Shown here in pieces: positions 9,484-17,975 of a stretch of 64,000 bases of DNA (positions within the stretch are counted from its first letter, which is position 1; each line of letters begins with the position of its first letter). The notes beneath the pieces were generated by a model. It did not search any database, was not told where the DNA came from, and was given only the letters and a program-made list of their open reading frames with translations. Position numbers and translations under genes: made by a program. The stretch lies in contig NZ_BMDV01000004.1 in assembly GCF_014636095.1 (NCBI RefSeq), positions 62,001 to 126,000 of the forward strand. The letters run 5' to 3'. This stretch comes from Acinetobacter modestus. GTDB taxonomy: Bacteria; Pseudomonadota; Gammaproteobacteria; Pseudomonadales; Moraxellaceae.

Positions 9484-9500
9484 TTGGTGCGTTTTTTGCA
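9484..9500 (+). promoter_or_regulatory. Sigma-54-type promoter for the ammonium transporter
   Basis: TTGGTGCGTTTTTTGCA fits the -24/-12 pattern TTGGCACG-N4-TTGCA. The invariant GG and GC are present with exactly ten bases between them, and two of the -24 positions differ (TG for CA). It lies upstream of amt, a classic nitrogen-controlled gene. Start-site position is inferred from the motif at about 9511. Confidence 0.6.
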
Positions 9501-9631
9501 TTATATTTTTTATCAAATTGGGTTGTTCAACGACAACTTAAGTTTTTAGATTTACTAAATCTATTTTGGTGCAAAAAACGAATCAAATGTTTGCATCAAA
9601 ATTAAATTTAGCACTTTTTTTGAGCACCACT

Positions 9632-10819
9632 ATGCAAAACGTAGATCTATTTTTCTTACTGCTCGGTGCAGTACTCGTATTGGCAATGCATGCAGGTTTT
9701 GCATTTCTTGAGCTTGGTACAGTCCGCCACAAAAACCAAGTCAATGCGCTCAGTAAAATTCTGACCGATTTTGCGATTTCAGCAATCGCTTATTTCTTTG
9801 TCGGTTACTGGATTGCATACGGACAAAACTTTTTCCATACAGGAAGCACTTTAGCGGCTGACCATGGGTATAACCTAATGCGTTGCTTTTTCTTACTCAC
9901 CTTCGCAGCAGCGATTCCAGCAATTATTTCTGGCGGCATCGCAGAACGCGCCAAAATGCGTTCACAAGCAATCGCCACTTTAATTCTGGTTGCTTTAATC
10001 TATCCTTTCTTCGAAGGCATGATTTGGAATGGTAACTACGGCTTTCAAAAATGGTTAGAAAGCTCTTTTGGTGCAAGCTTCCATGACTTTGCAGGCTCAG
10101 TCGTTGTGCATGCTATGGGCGGTTGGATTGCATTAGCCGCAGTGATTTTACTTGGCGCGCGTCATGGTCGTTATAAGCATGATGGTCGTGTGAGTGCACA
10201 TCCACCTTCATCGATTCCATTCCTTGCTTTAGGCTCATGGATTTTAATTGTTGGTTGGTTCGGCTTTAATGTCATGAGTGCACAACGCGTTGATGCTATT
10301 TCAGGATTAGTTGCGATTAACTCTCTTATGGCAATGGTTGGTGGTACATTGTCAGCAAACTTCATGGGTAAAGATGACCCTGGTTTCTTACACAATGGTC
10401 CTCTCGCAGGTTTGGTCGCAATCTGTGCAGGCTCCGATATTGTGCACCCAATTGGTGCACTCGTGATTGGTGGGGCTGCAGGTGCTTTGTTTGTGTATTT
10501 ATTCACTTATACACAAAATAAACTTAAAGTAGATGATGTTTTGGGTGTATGGCCTTTACATGGTGTATGTGGTGCATTTGGTGGGATTGCGGCAGGCATA
10601 TTTGGTCTACAAGCATTAGGTGGTTTAGGAGGTGTCTCAATCATTTCTCAAATCATCGGAACAGTTTTAGGCATTGTGATTGCGCTTGCTGGTGGTTTCA
10701 CCGTTTATGGCATATTGAAAGTTACGATGGGGATTCGCCTTTCTCAAGAAGATGAATATCGTGGTGCGGATCTTTCAATTCATAAAATTTCAGCAAATTC
10801 AGAAGAATCAATGTTCTAA
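9632..10819 (+). CDS. amt: Ammonium transporter (Amt/MEP family)
   Basis: Inner-membrane channel that takes up ammonium as NH3/NH4+. About eleven hydrophobic segments run through 395 residues, a normal Amt length. Diagnostic blocks include AGFAFLELGTVRHKN, FFEGMIWNG, DFAGSVVVHAMGGW (containing the first pore-lining His), GWFGFN and VWPLHGVCGAFGG (second pore-lining His). The frame stays open upstream to 9566. I chose the ATG at 9632, which opens just before the first helix and has GAG seven bases upstream; the ATG at 9587 has no visible ribosome-binding sequence. No glnK partner is adjacent. Control by NtrC and sigma-54 is suggested by the promoter-like sequence at 9484-9500. Confidence 0.95.
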   Translation: MQNVDLFFLLLGAVLVLAMHAGFAFLELGTVRHKNQVNALSKILTDFAISAIAYFFVGYWIAYGQNFFHTGSTLAADHGYNLMRCFFLLTFAAAIPAIISGGIAERAKMRSQAIATLILVALIYPFFEGMIWNGNYGFQKWLESSFGASFHDFAGSVVVHAMGGWIALAAVILLGARHGRYKHDGRVSAHPPSSIPFLALGSWILIVGWFGFNVMSAQRVDAISGLVAINSLMAMVGGTLSANFMGKDDPGFLHNGPLAGLVAICAGSDIVHPIGALVIGGAAGALFVYLFTYTQNKLKVDDVLGVWPLHGVCGAFGGIAAGIFGLQALGGLGGVSIISQIIGTVLGIVIALAGGFTVYGILKVTMGIRLSQEDEYRGADLSIHKISANSEESMF

Positions 10820-10830
10820 AAATAATTTTT

Positions 10831-10857
10831 AAAGCGGCTATTAGGCCGCTTTTTTTA
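10831..10857 (+). terminator. Rho-independent terminator of amt
   Basis: Stem AAGCGGC/GCCGCTT with a short loop, followed by seven T residues, 11 bases after the amt stop codon. Confidence 0.9.
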
Positions 10858-10931
10858 TGAACATTTTAAGAGGTAATTAAGTTTCAAATTATTAAATAAC
10901 CAAGTTATCATTCTGCTGAATTGCATGCTCT

Positions 10932-11648
10932 ATGATTTTTAAAACACGTTTCTTCTTAATCGCAAGTTTCTTATTATTTGTGAGTTTTTTTATCCTCTTA
11001 TTCGTGTTTCCAGTCGGTGGAGCAATAGATCTATATTTGATTCAACCATGGGTAGGAACTTTTGGCGATTTTGCTTTGAAAGGCGATTGGTATCTTGCAA
11101 AGCTAAATCATACTTATGTCAAAAAAGTTTTAACTATTGTCTATGCAAGCTTTTTCCTACTGTGGATCGCTTCTTTTAAAATAGAAAAATTCAAAGCAAA
11201 ACGTTGGCAGTATGGCTATATGTTTTGGGTCAGTATGTTATGTACATGCATTATTGGTCTAATGAAGGCACAAGCTGCTCATGCTTGCCCATGGGATATG
11301 ACCCATAAGACTGTCACAGGTTTTATTTGGGATTTTTCAGCAACCGCTGGACATTGTTTTCCAGGTGGTCATGCAAGTACAGGTTTTGCCTTAGTTACAG
11401 GCTATTTTCTTTATCGTCTCGATCAGCGTAAAAGAGCTTGGTTTTATTTATTTGCAGGTGTATTACTTGGCTTCGCAATGGGCTGGGCACAAATGATGCG
11501 TGGTGCACATTTTCTCAGTCATAATTTATGGACAGCTTGGATTTGCTTTGCTATCAATGTTGTGGTTTATATGATCACGTATAAACGTCATTTAGCTCAT
11601 GCAGCGGCTAATTCTGTAACGCAAATGAGTCCTGATATGATAAAGTGA
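10932..11648 (+). CDS. PAP2-superfamily membrane phosphatase, variant active site
   Basis: A 238-residue integral membrane protein with about six helices. It has the three PAP2 phosphatase motifs in altered form: K-x6-CP (KAQAAHACPWD) where the usual motif has Arg-Pro, then FPGGHAS for PSGH, then RGAHFLSHNLW for the last motif. This subfamily, with AGHAS or GGHAS and RGAHFLSH, is known in gamma-proteobacteria. From memory, relatives have Asp where this protein has Asn in SHNLW. The likely substrate is a lipid or lipid A phosphate. The gene lies in the same neighbourhood as eptA/pmrAB, which fits an envelope-lipid role. The kinase-fold gene follows 52 bases downstream on the same strand. Confidence 0.8.
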   Translation: MIFKTRFFLIASFLLFVSFFILLFVFPVGGAIDLYLIQPWVGTFGDFALKGDWYLAKLNHTYVKKVLTIVYASFFLLWIASFKIEKFKAKRWQYGYMFWVSMLCTCIIGLMKAQAAHACPWDMTHKTVTGFIWDFSATAGHCFPGGHASTGFALVTGYFLYRLDQRKRAWFYLFAGVLLGFAMGWAQMMRGAHFLSHNLWTAWICFAINVVVYMITYKRHLAHAAANSVTQMSPDMIK

Positions 11649-11700
11649 TGCCCTACTCGCATGGGTTCATGCATGATCACGATATTCACTTAGGTACTGT

Positions 11701-12513
11701 TTGCTGCTGATGGATGACTTTCAAAATTTCTTAGAAACCACTTTAACTAAGCAACAATCCTCCATTCAAGCCTACGATCTAGGTTCTCATAAAGTATGGT
11801 TAAAGAAAGCATCTGAACGTCACGGTTTATGGCTTTACACGCCGTTGAAGTGGTTAGCAAAAATATTTAATTTAGGCGCCATTACTCCAGTTCCAAATCA
11901 AGGTGGTTCTGCTGCAATTCAATGTGAATACAATCGAATTCAAACACTCAAATCTTTAGGTGTTTCTACATCGAATGTTCTTGCAGTTTCAAAAAATGGA
12001 ATTTTGCTTGAAGACATCGGATCACAACATCAAAGTAGCATCTCACAACTGGATCAAGCATTGGCTTGTCAAAAAGATATTCATTCAAAATCATTATTAT
12101 TTAGCCAATCAATTCAAGCCATTCAGTATATTCATTCTAAACAAGGCTATTTAAGCGAAGCATTCGCTCGTAACATCCTCGTCGATCAAAATAATCAGTT
12201 TAGTTTTATTGATTTTGAAACTGACCCACATGAAGTCCTGAGTTTACATGATTGTTTTGTTCGTGACTGGTTGCTATTTATTTTTTCTACAGCCTATCAT
12301 TTCGAATTTGAACAATTATCCGATGCTAGTCAAATTCTTTATCAAGCCCTCCTTGCTGAATCGCAAGTTTATAGTGATGTATGTAAAGTTGGGAAACGCT
12401 TAAAATGGGTTCTGAACTTTAATATTAGCAAAGTTGGTAATGATGGCAAACGTATTCAGAAATGTGTTTTGTTTTTACGTTACTTAAAAGAGCATTCCGA
12501 AACAATCACTTAA
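11701..12513 (+). CDS. Kinase-fold protein (lipopolysaccharide-kinase/BUD32-like), degenerate catalytic loop
   Basis: A 270-residue cytoplasmic protein whose C-terminal half resembles small atypical kinases of the Kdo/WaaP/BUD32 type. IQYIHSKQGYLSEAFARNILVD occupies the catalytic-loop position (HxDxxxxN in active kinases) and FIDFETDP the metal-binding DFG position. The catalytic Asp appears replaced by Glu (LSEAFARN), while Asn and the second Asp remain. Ten residues near 60-70 form a possible Gly-containing nucleotide loop (NQGGSAA). The start is uncertain: TTG at 11701 has AGG six bases before it, and ATG at 11710 is nine bases further on. The gene probably shares a transcript with the PAP2 gene. 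Substrate unknown; a sugar or lipid of the envelope is plausible. Confidence 0.7.
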   Translation: MLLMDDFQNFLETTLTKQQSSIQAYDLGSHKVWLKKASERHGLWLYTPLKWLAKIFNLGAITPVPNQGGSAAIQCEYNRIQTLKSLGVSTSNVLAVSKNGILLEDIGSQHQSSISQLDQALACQKDIHSKSLLFSQSIQAIQYIHSKQGYLSEAFARNILVDQNNQFSFIDFETDPHEVLSLHDCFVRDWLLFIFSTAYHFEFEQLSDASQILYQALLAESQVYSDVCKVGKRLKWVLNFNISKVGNDGKRIQKCVLFLRYLKEHSETIT

Positions 12514-12555
12514 CTCATTTGATAATTCAATCAATCAAATCAACGATAGCTAAAC

Positions 12556-13881
12556 TTAGAGCTTTTTAGGTAAGCGAACTAAAACTGAGAGTCCTCCTAG
12601 ATCAAGACTTCGAGATAGAACTAGGCTTCCACCCAGTCGCTGCGTGGCTTTATCGACAATTGAAAGCCCGAGACCACTGCCCACCTCTAAATGATGATGC
12701 ACTCGATAAAAACGTTTTAGAACTTTATCGTATTGTTCAGCATCAATACCGACACCGCTATCTTCAATTTGAATACAAGCAAAATCGTCACTGTCACTGT
12801 AAACCGAAATGTTAATAATACCTTGATCTGGCGTGTACTTAATCGCGTTATCAATCAGATTAAAAATAATTGAATGAACAGTTGATTCAAGACTTTGCAT
12901 TTCAATCAAATCGTTACGTTCAAAACCTAGGTCAATTTCTTTTTGCATTGCAAGATTAACAAGCTGTTCAACACAATTGAGTGCAACATCATTCAAACGA
13001 AAGTGAGTATTTGGTTCGATTAAACTTAATCCAACATCTTGTTTTGCTAAAGCTAAAAGCTGCGTCACCAAATGCTGAATACGTGCCAAGCCTTTACTCA
13101 AATTTTGCAAAGCTTCATGTTCAGGAAATTGACTAATCAGAATCTTGGTCTGTAAATTGAGTGCAGTGACGGGTGTTCGTAATTCATGTGCCGCATCTGC
13201 TATAAACTGCTTTTGTTCGGTTTGAGCATGTTGAATTCGTTCAAATAAATGATTCATCTCCTCAATAGTTGGGATCAACTCTTGAGGATAATCATTGCCA
13301 TCAATGGGGGCTAAGCCATCTGAATCACGTCGCTTTAATTCTGTTTTGAAATCGTCGAGAGGTTTTAAACTCAAACGAATGATAAAAGCTAAAACTAAAA
13401 TCGCAAAAGGCAATAAAATGATATAGGGAACAAACATACTCCCTGCCAATTCCCAAGCAAATGATTGGCGGACATCTTCCTGCTGACTAACTTGTATTTG
13501 ATAGTCTTTTAAAGGAATGACATAGACACGCCATTTGCCTTGTGGTGTTTCTTGGCTATAAAAACCTGCTTGTTTTACAGGGGGGATGAGTAAGTGTGTT
13601 TGATGCCATAAATGACTTTGATCTTTATAAGCCCAAATATCAACCAACAAATCTTCTTCGTGATATGTGCGATGCAATTCAACTTTACTCGCAACAGTTG
13701 TTAATGGCTGAGCAGTCGAACGCTCAGCCATATATTGCATTTGTGTATCAAGAATCTCATCAACTTCATGTAAAGCTGTTTTATAAGCTGTAAAGATTAA
13801 TAAACATCCAAGCAGCAAACTAAAGACCGAAGTTCCCCAAATCAGTCTTTTTTTCAGTGAGTATTGCTTAGATATTTTCAT
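12556..13881 (-). CDS. pmrB: Sensor histidine kinase PmrB
   Basis: Inner-membrane sensor that phosphorylates PmrA. Of the 441 residues, 14-31 form the first membrane helix, about 35-150 the periplasmic sensor, about 151-173 the second helix, then HAMP. The dimerisation/phosphoacceptor helix carries His232 (ADAAHELRTP). The ATP-binding domain has the N box NLIDNAIKYTP and the G boxes DSGVGID and GSGLGLSIV. The identity as PmrB rather than QseC rests on the eptA-pmrA-pmrB order. It starts six bases after pmrA. In Acinetobacter, substitutions in this protein are a well-known cause of colistin resistance. No truncation is visible. Confidence 0.93.
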   Translation of the reverse strand: MKISKQYSLKKRLIWGTSVFSLLLGCLLIFTAYKTALHEVDEILDTQMQYMAERSTAQPLTTVASKVELHRTYHEEDLLVDIWAYKDQSHLWHQTHLLIPPVKQAGFYSQETPQGKWRVYVIPLKDYQIQVSQQEDVRQSFAWELAGSMFVPYIILLPFAILVLAFIIRLSLKPLDDFKTELKRRDSDGLAPIDGNDYPQELIPTIEEMNHLFERIQHAQTEQKQFIADAAHELRTPVTALNLQTKILISQFPEHEALQNLSKGLARIQHLVTQLLALAKQDVGLSLIEPNTHFRLNDVALNCVEQLVNLAMQKEIDLGFERNDLIEMQSLESTVHSIIFNLIDNAIKYTPDQGIINISVYSDSDDFACIQIEDSGVGIDAEQYDKVLKRFYRVHHHLEVGSGLGLSIVDKATQRLGGSLVLSRSLDLGGLSVLVRLPKKL

Positions 13882-13887
13882 AAATAT

Positions 13888-14565
13888 TTATGATTGTCCC
13901 AGTCGGTAACCCAAACCACGGATGGTTCGAATAAAATCTTTACCTAGTTTTGCACGTAAGTGATGTACATAAACCTCTATGGTATTACTGGTCACCTCAC
14001 TATCAAAATCATAAAGCTTATCTTCAAGATTTGCTTTGGAGAAGATTTTATTTGGATGACTAACAAGCGGAATTAAAATTGCCCATTCACGGTTTGATAA
14101 CTCAATCTGTTGTCCTTTGAAGGTCGCCAAATGCTGCTCAACATCAAGAACCAAATCACCATTTTTCAATAACTGCGATTGATTTTTAAGTTGTGCTGTT
14201 TCTGCATGACCTCGACGCAATAGTGCATTAATTCGTGCCAATAACTCATCGAACTCATAAGGTTTAATTAGGTAATCATCCGCACCTTGATTCAATCCAT
14301 CGACACGGTTTTGCAGTTGATCTCTTGCTGAAATGATCAATACTGGAAGCGCACTACGTTGACGGATTTGTCTCAATACCTGCATACCATCCATCATAGG
14401 CAAACCCAAATCAAGCAAAACCAAATCAAAATTATGCTTTGCTAATAAGGACAGCCCATCTACGCCATTATTGACCCACTCTACCTCGAATTGATGGTAG
14501 CGCAACAGAGTCAATGTTGACTCTGCAATCATAAAATCATCTTCGATCATCAAGATTTTGGTCAT
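13888..14565 (-). CDS. pmrA: Response regulator PmrA
   Basis: OmpR/PhoB-type regulator of 225 residues. The receiver domain (1-115) has the acidic pair Asp9/Asp10, phosphoacceptor Asp52 (LLDLGLPMMDG) and Lys of LIKPYEF. The C-terminal winged helix (about 128-225) ends in VYVHHLRAKLG and TIRGLGYRLG. It activates eptA and its own operon in response to PmrB. It lies 14 bases after eptA and 6 bases before pmrB, in one operon. The CTTAAA repeat found upstream of eptA at 16275-16291 matches the expected PmrA box. Confidence 0.95.
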   Translation of the reverse strand: MTKILMIEDDFMIAESTLTLLRYHQFEVEWVNNGVDGLSLLAKHNFDLVLLDLGLPMMDGMQVLRQIRQRSALPVLIISARDQLQNRVDGLNQGADDYLIKPYEFDELLARINALLRRGHAETAQLKNQSQLLKNGDLVLDVEQHLATFKGQQIELSNREWAILIPLVSHPNKIFSKANLEDKLYDFDSEVTSNTIEVYVHHLRAKLGKDFIRTIRGLGYRLGQS

Positions 14566-14579
14566 GACTTTATCTCACC

Positions 14580-16220
14580 TTATGGGTTAGAACATGTCGC
14601 TAACATGTCATTTTTAGGGTCAATCACCTTGGTTTTGACATCGAGTAAACTCAACATCGTTGGAAACAAATTGTCTTGACTCAATTCACTCTTATTTTGC
14701 TTTGCTAAACATTTCATTTGTTCTGGAGCTTGTTTTTTCCAAAGATCAGAGAACCACATAAACATTGGAACATGGGTTTGTTGAGTCGGGGCAATTGCAT
14801 AGGGCGCTCCATGTAAATACATGCCACTTTCACCTGTTGATTCACCGTGATCCGATAAATACCACAAGCCTGCTTCGTGCTGTGTTTGGCCTTTTAACGT
14901 TTCAATCAATGAGTCCAAAACATAATCCGTATAAAGCAAGGTATTATCATAACTATTCACAAGTGCATCACGCGAACAACCTTGAATCGCATTGGTATCA
15001 CAGGTCGGTTTAAAAACTTTAAATTCTGCTGGAATACGTTTGTAATAGGCTGGACCATGGCTACCCATTTGATGTAGTACCACTAAGCGTGGACGCGTAT
15101 CATCTTTAGGAATTGTTGCAAGATAAGCTTTCAGGCTATCAATTAAAATATCATCAAAACATTCTTCATCTTTACACCATTTCTTTTGAATTGGCTCTGG
15201 AATCTTAAATTGTTCAACTCGATCACAAGTTCCCTTACAACCAGAATTATTATCAATCCATGTCACTTGATAACCTGCACGTTTTGCAATATCGAGTAGA
15301 CCTTCACGATGGCTTGCAAGTCGTTCATCATATTCTTTACGTGGCATACCAGAGAACATGCATGGTACGGAAACAGCTGTCGCTGTACCGCAAGAACTCA
15401 CTTGAGCAAAATTAATTAAATCCTGTTTCGCAAGCTTCGGATTGGTATTCTTAGCGTAACCATTCAAAGAAAAGTTTTCTGCACGTGCCGTCTCACCCAC
15501 CACTAAAACCATCAATTTAGGTAAAGCAGCAACATTCGCTTTCTGCATTGATGCATCTTCACCATAAGTCACTAATGGTAAGTTTTCTTTAGGTGCTTTC
15601 TTCTTATAATATGAAGCAAATGAAGCAATCATATTTTGCGGTGAGATCATTCCCTTCAAATCACGGTTTTCACGGAATATCGCTGCAAAATCAACGTAAA
15701 AAACAAACAATAATCCACCAACCAAAGCCAATGAAACAATTGAAGCAATCACTTTTTTTACAATTTGACGCAGGATTGGTTCAGGCTTTAACTTCACCAT
15801 CAAAATTGCAATGATGGGAAGTACAGTCATTCCTAATGTCCATACAACTAAATGCCAAGACCATGTATCACGTGCTTCAGCAACATCAGTTTGCATTAAA
15901 TTTTGTACTTGATCTGATGTAATTAAAACACCAAGCGTATTCACAGTATATGAAGCAAAGCCACCAATAAAAACTAAAGCAATAGCTATTGGTTTTGCTG
16001 TCCATTTCCAGTTAAAAAGCTGAAAAATAAAATGATAAGCTGCAACAACTACTATAACGGATGCTGCAACAAACATTCCCGCTTTTATCCCAGTATAGGG
16101 CGTAAGCGATTGGATTTTTTCATAAAAAGCAAAGTTAAGAAAAATACCTAACCATATTGCAAGCAATAGATTAAATGCAAACAAGGATATCGATTTGGTC
16201 TTGAGTTTCTGTAGGAACAT
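14580..16220 (-). CDS. eptA: Lipid A phosphoethanolamine transferase EptA (PmrC)
   Basis: Transfers phosphoethanolamine from phosphatidylethanolamine to lipid A on the periplasmic side, reducing binding of polymyxins. Five hydrophobic helices fill about the first 190 residues, followed by an alkaline-phosphatase-like periplasmic domain. The nucleophilic Thr is in GETARAENFSLNGY (about residue 244). Other metal-site blocks are LHQMGSHGPAYY and YLSDHGESTGE, and paired Cys residues (SSCGTATAVSVPC, SGCKGTC) fit the family's disulphides. The frame is open to a GTG at 16229; I chose the ATG at 16220 (MFLQKLKTKS). It is the first gene of the pmrCAB operon. Confidence 0.96.
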   Translation of the reverse strand: MFLQKLKTKSISLFAFNLLLAIWLGIFLNFAFYEKIQSLTPYTGIKAGMFVAASVIVVVAAYHFIFQLFNWKWTAKPIAIALVFIGGFASYTVNTLGVLITSDQVQNLMQTDVAEARDTWSWHLVVWTLGMTVLPIIAILMVKLKPEPILRQIVKKVIASIVSLALVGGLLFVFYVDFAAIFRENRDLKGMISPQNMIASFASYYKKKAPKENLPLVTYGEDASMQKANVAALPKLMVLVVGETARAENFSLNGYAKNTNPKLAKQDLINFAQVSSCGTATAVSVPCMFSGMPRKEYDERLASHREGLLDIAKRAGYQVTWIDNNSGCKGTCDRVEQFKIPEPIQKKWCKDEECFDDILIDSLKAYLATIPKDDTRPRLVVLHQMGSHGPAYYKRIPAEFKVFKPTCDTNAIQGCSRDALVNSYDNTLLYTDYVLDSLIETLKGQTQHEAGLWYLSDHGESTGESGMYLHGAPYAIAPTQQTHVPMFMWFSDLWKKQAPEQMKCLAKQNKSELSQDNLFPTMLSLLDVKTKVIDPKNDMLATCSNP

Positions 16221-16274
16221 GATCTTCACAGTCTGAAAATAGATTTCTTAACTTGCTTAAGATAAGAATAAAAA

Positions 16275-16291
16275 CTTAAAAATGACTTAAA
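16275..16291 (-). promoter_or_regulatory. PmrA box upstream of eptA
   Basis: Read towards eptA the sequence is TTTAAG-TCATT-TTTAAG, a direct repeat with five bases between halves. It matches the YTTAAK-N5-YTTAAK (HTTAAD) pattern known for PmrA. It lies about 55 bases before the eptA start, where the downstream half could replace a -35 element. Confidence 0.65.
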
Positions 16292-16472
16292 CTAAATAAT
16301 TGAGAGTTAACAAAACAATGGATCTAGATCTAGGTATCAAAGCATATGTTAAAATAATTCATTTTAAAACAATGAATTCCATTTACTTTCCATCTAAAAT
16401 TTATCTTAGTGTTATTGTCGAAAATCATTTTATTCAGTTAAATGATTATATTACAACATAATAAAATAGAAA

Positions 16473-16514
16473 TAAAAAAACACCCCCTAAGTAAAACTTA
16501 GGGGGTGTTTTTAG
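16473..16514 (-). terminator. Rho-independent terminator of the porin gene
   Basis: A perfect 13-base-pair stem ACACCCCCTAAGT with a three-base loop, flanked by A and T runs on both sides, so it can work in either direction. It ends the porin transcript. Confidence 0.95.
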
Positions 16515-16524
16515 ATACAAGATA

Positions 16525-17640
16525 TTAGAATTTAAATTCTAAACCTAATCCTGCTACAGGTTGCTTATCTTTTTTGTCCGCTTGTTCAAGCGTTAGATAA
16601 CCCGCATAACCATATGTTTTAACTTGTTTGCTAAATGCATAGTCAGCACCAGCAATCACTTGTTTGGCTTTAAAATCTGCCGTGTTGTTTTTAAAACTCG
16701 TATCATTTTGGCTATATTGACCTTTTACCGTCCAATTTTTTGCTTGCGGAATATTATATTCAGCACCAATTAACCAACCTTGAGCATCATCAATATTTTC
16801 AGATCCTGCAGCATTACCCAATGCTTTTTCGACTTCAGACGTTTGATAAAGTACTTTTAGTGCTAAGCCTTCTACTGGATTTAAACGTCCAATTGCACGT
16901 ACAGTATTTGCCGCAGCAAATAACTGACTCCCTGCAATCGCCTTATCAGAAGCATTTAAAAAACCACGCCCCAAGAAATTACTAGGAATTGCTTTATCAT
17001 AACCAATACCAGCAACTAATAATGGGCTTTCAAAACTCGCTGAAGCTGACCAAGAATCACCTAGGCCTCTTCCAGCAACTTTTGCAACACCTGATTTACT
17101 GTTATCAATGCCGGTTGCTTCACCTGTTGCCAATAAAGCATTTACTTTAATCGCACCATCTAATACAGGTACTTTTACTGCTGGAGATTCATAAACAACG
17201 ACATTGCTAATACGGTTTTCACCAGTAAAAATACCATTTACATCCGCTTTATTTGCAACATAATTATTAAACGTATCAACAGCGCTCGACAATTGCTTAA
17301 CTGGGGTATCATGTACGCCAATTTTAATTGTACCTAATTGACTGTCTTTTAAACCAACAAAGCGGTTACGTTGCGTCCAATCAGTGCTATCACCATCAGC
17401 GCTTAAGCCCCATTCCGCAGCATAAACAGCGCTTAAACGATCTGTTAGCTTTTCGTCGCCTTTGATTCCAATAAACGAACTATTTGAGCTGATTTCCCAA
17501 ACATCTCGATTAGCAGTCTTTGCATTTTTTTCTGGTAAATAATCAACACTGGCATCAATCTCACCATAGATTGTTGGTGCTGCAAATGTTGAAGTTGCGA
17601 GTAAACCAAGCACTGCTGCTGTTACAATTTTGATTTTCAT
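16525..17640 (-). CDS. General porin, 16-strand beta-barrel type
   Basis: Outer-membrane protein of 371 residues. The signal peptide ends in TSTFAA, and the mature protein starts PTIYGEIDASVDY, typical of Gram-negative porins of the OmpC/Porin_4 kind. The barrel closes with GLGLEFKF, ending in the required C-terminal aromatic residue. The FIGIKGDEKLTDRLSAVYAAEWG block is characteristic of neisserial and related porins. Lys residues are common in the strands, so anion preference is possible. It is monocistronic, with its own strong terminator and a ribosome-binding sequence AGGACG about seven bases before the ATG. Confidence 0.9.
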   Translation of the reverse strand: MKIKIVTAAVLGLLATSTFAAPTIYGEIDASVDYLPEKNAKTANRDVWEISSNSSFIGIKGDEKLTDRLSAVYAAEWGLSADGDSTDWTQRNRFVGLKDSQLGTIKIGVHDTPVKQLSSAVDTFNNYVANKADVNGIFTGENRISNVVVYESPAVKVPVLDGAIKVNALLATGEATGIDNSKSGVAKVAGRGLGDSWSASASFESPLLVAGIGYDKAIPSNFLGRGFLNASDKAIAGSQLFAAANTVRAIGRLNPVEGLALKVLYQTSEVEKALGNAAGSENIDDAQGWLIGAEYNIPQAKNWTVKGQYSQNDTSFKNNTADFKAKQVIAGADYAFSKQVKTYGYAGYLTLEQADKKDKQPVAGLGLEFKF

Positions 17641-17975
17641 TGTTTACGTCCTAGCTAAATTTGTAACAAATCCTACACATTAACTTTATATGACAAAACG
17701 ATTAAAATCTTATTTATTTATTCTATTTTCGACTAAAGTTTAATTTTTATACACATCAATTACATTTTATGAATTCTATAAAAAATAGTTTTTTATTAAT
17801 AAATTTCAATAAATTAAATAATATTTTTAAAACACTATTCCATGAAAAATACTTATGCACAATCACGAGACTTTGAATTAAAACAATAAACTTTGCCGAT
17901 GAAGCAATATAAAAACCATCATTTATATTTCAAAATTAAGAAATATTAAAAGAAATTTGTAATAAAAATTTGTTT
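17641..17975. other. 335-base A+T-rich gap upstream of the porin gene
   Basis: Contains the porin leader and presumably its promoter, but no -35/-10 pair stands out because the whole stretch is A+T-rich. I see no gene, repeat or RNA structure in it. Confidence 0.5.

Noticed and set aside
10171..10506. Open frame of 111 codons on the strand opposite amt
   Set aside because: It is antisense to strongly conserved Amt helices and has low-complexity, Pro/Ala-rich text typical of shadow frames.
16241..16258. Second PmrA-box-like pair (CTTAAG and GTTAAG)
   Set aside because: The halves are three bases apart instead of five, so it does not fit the box.
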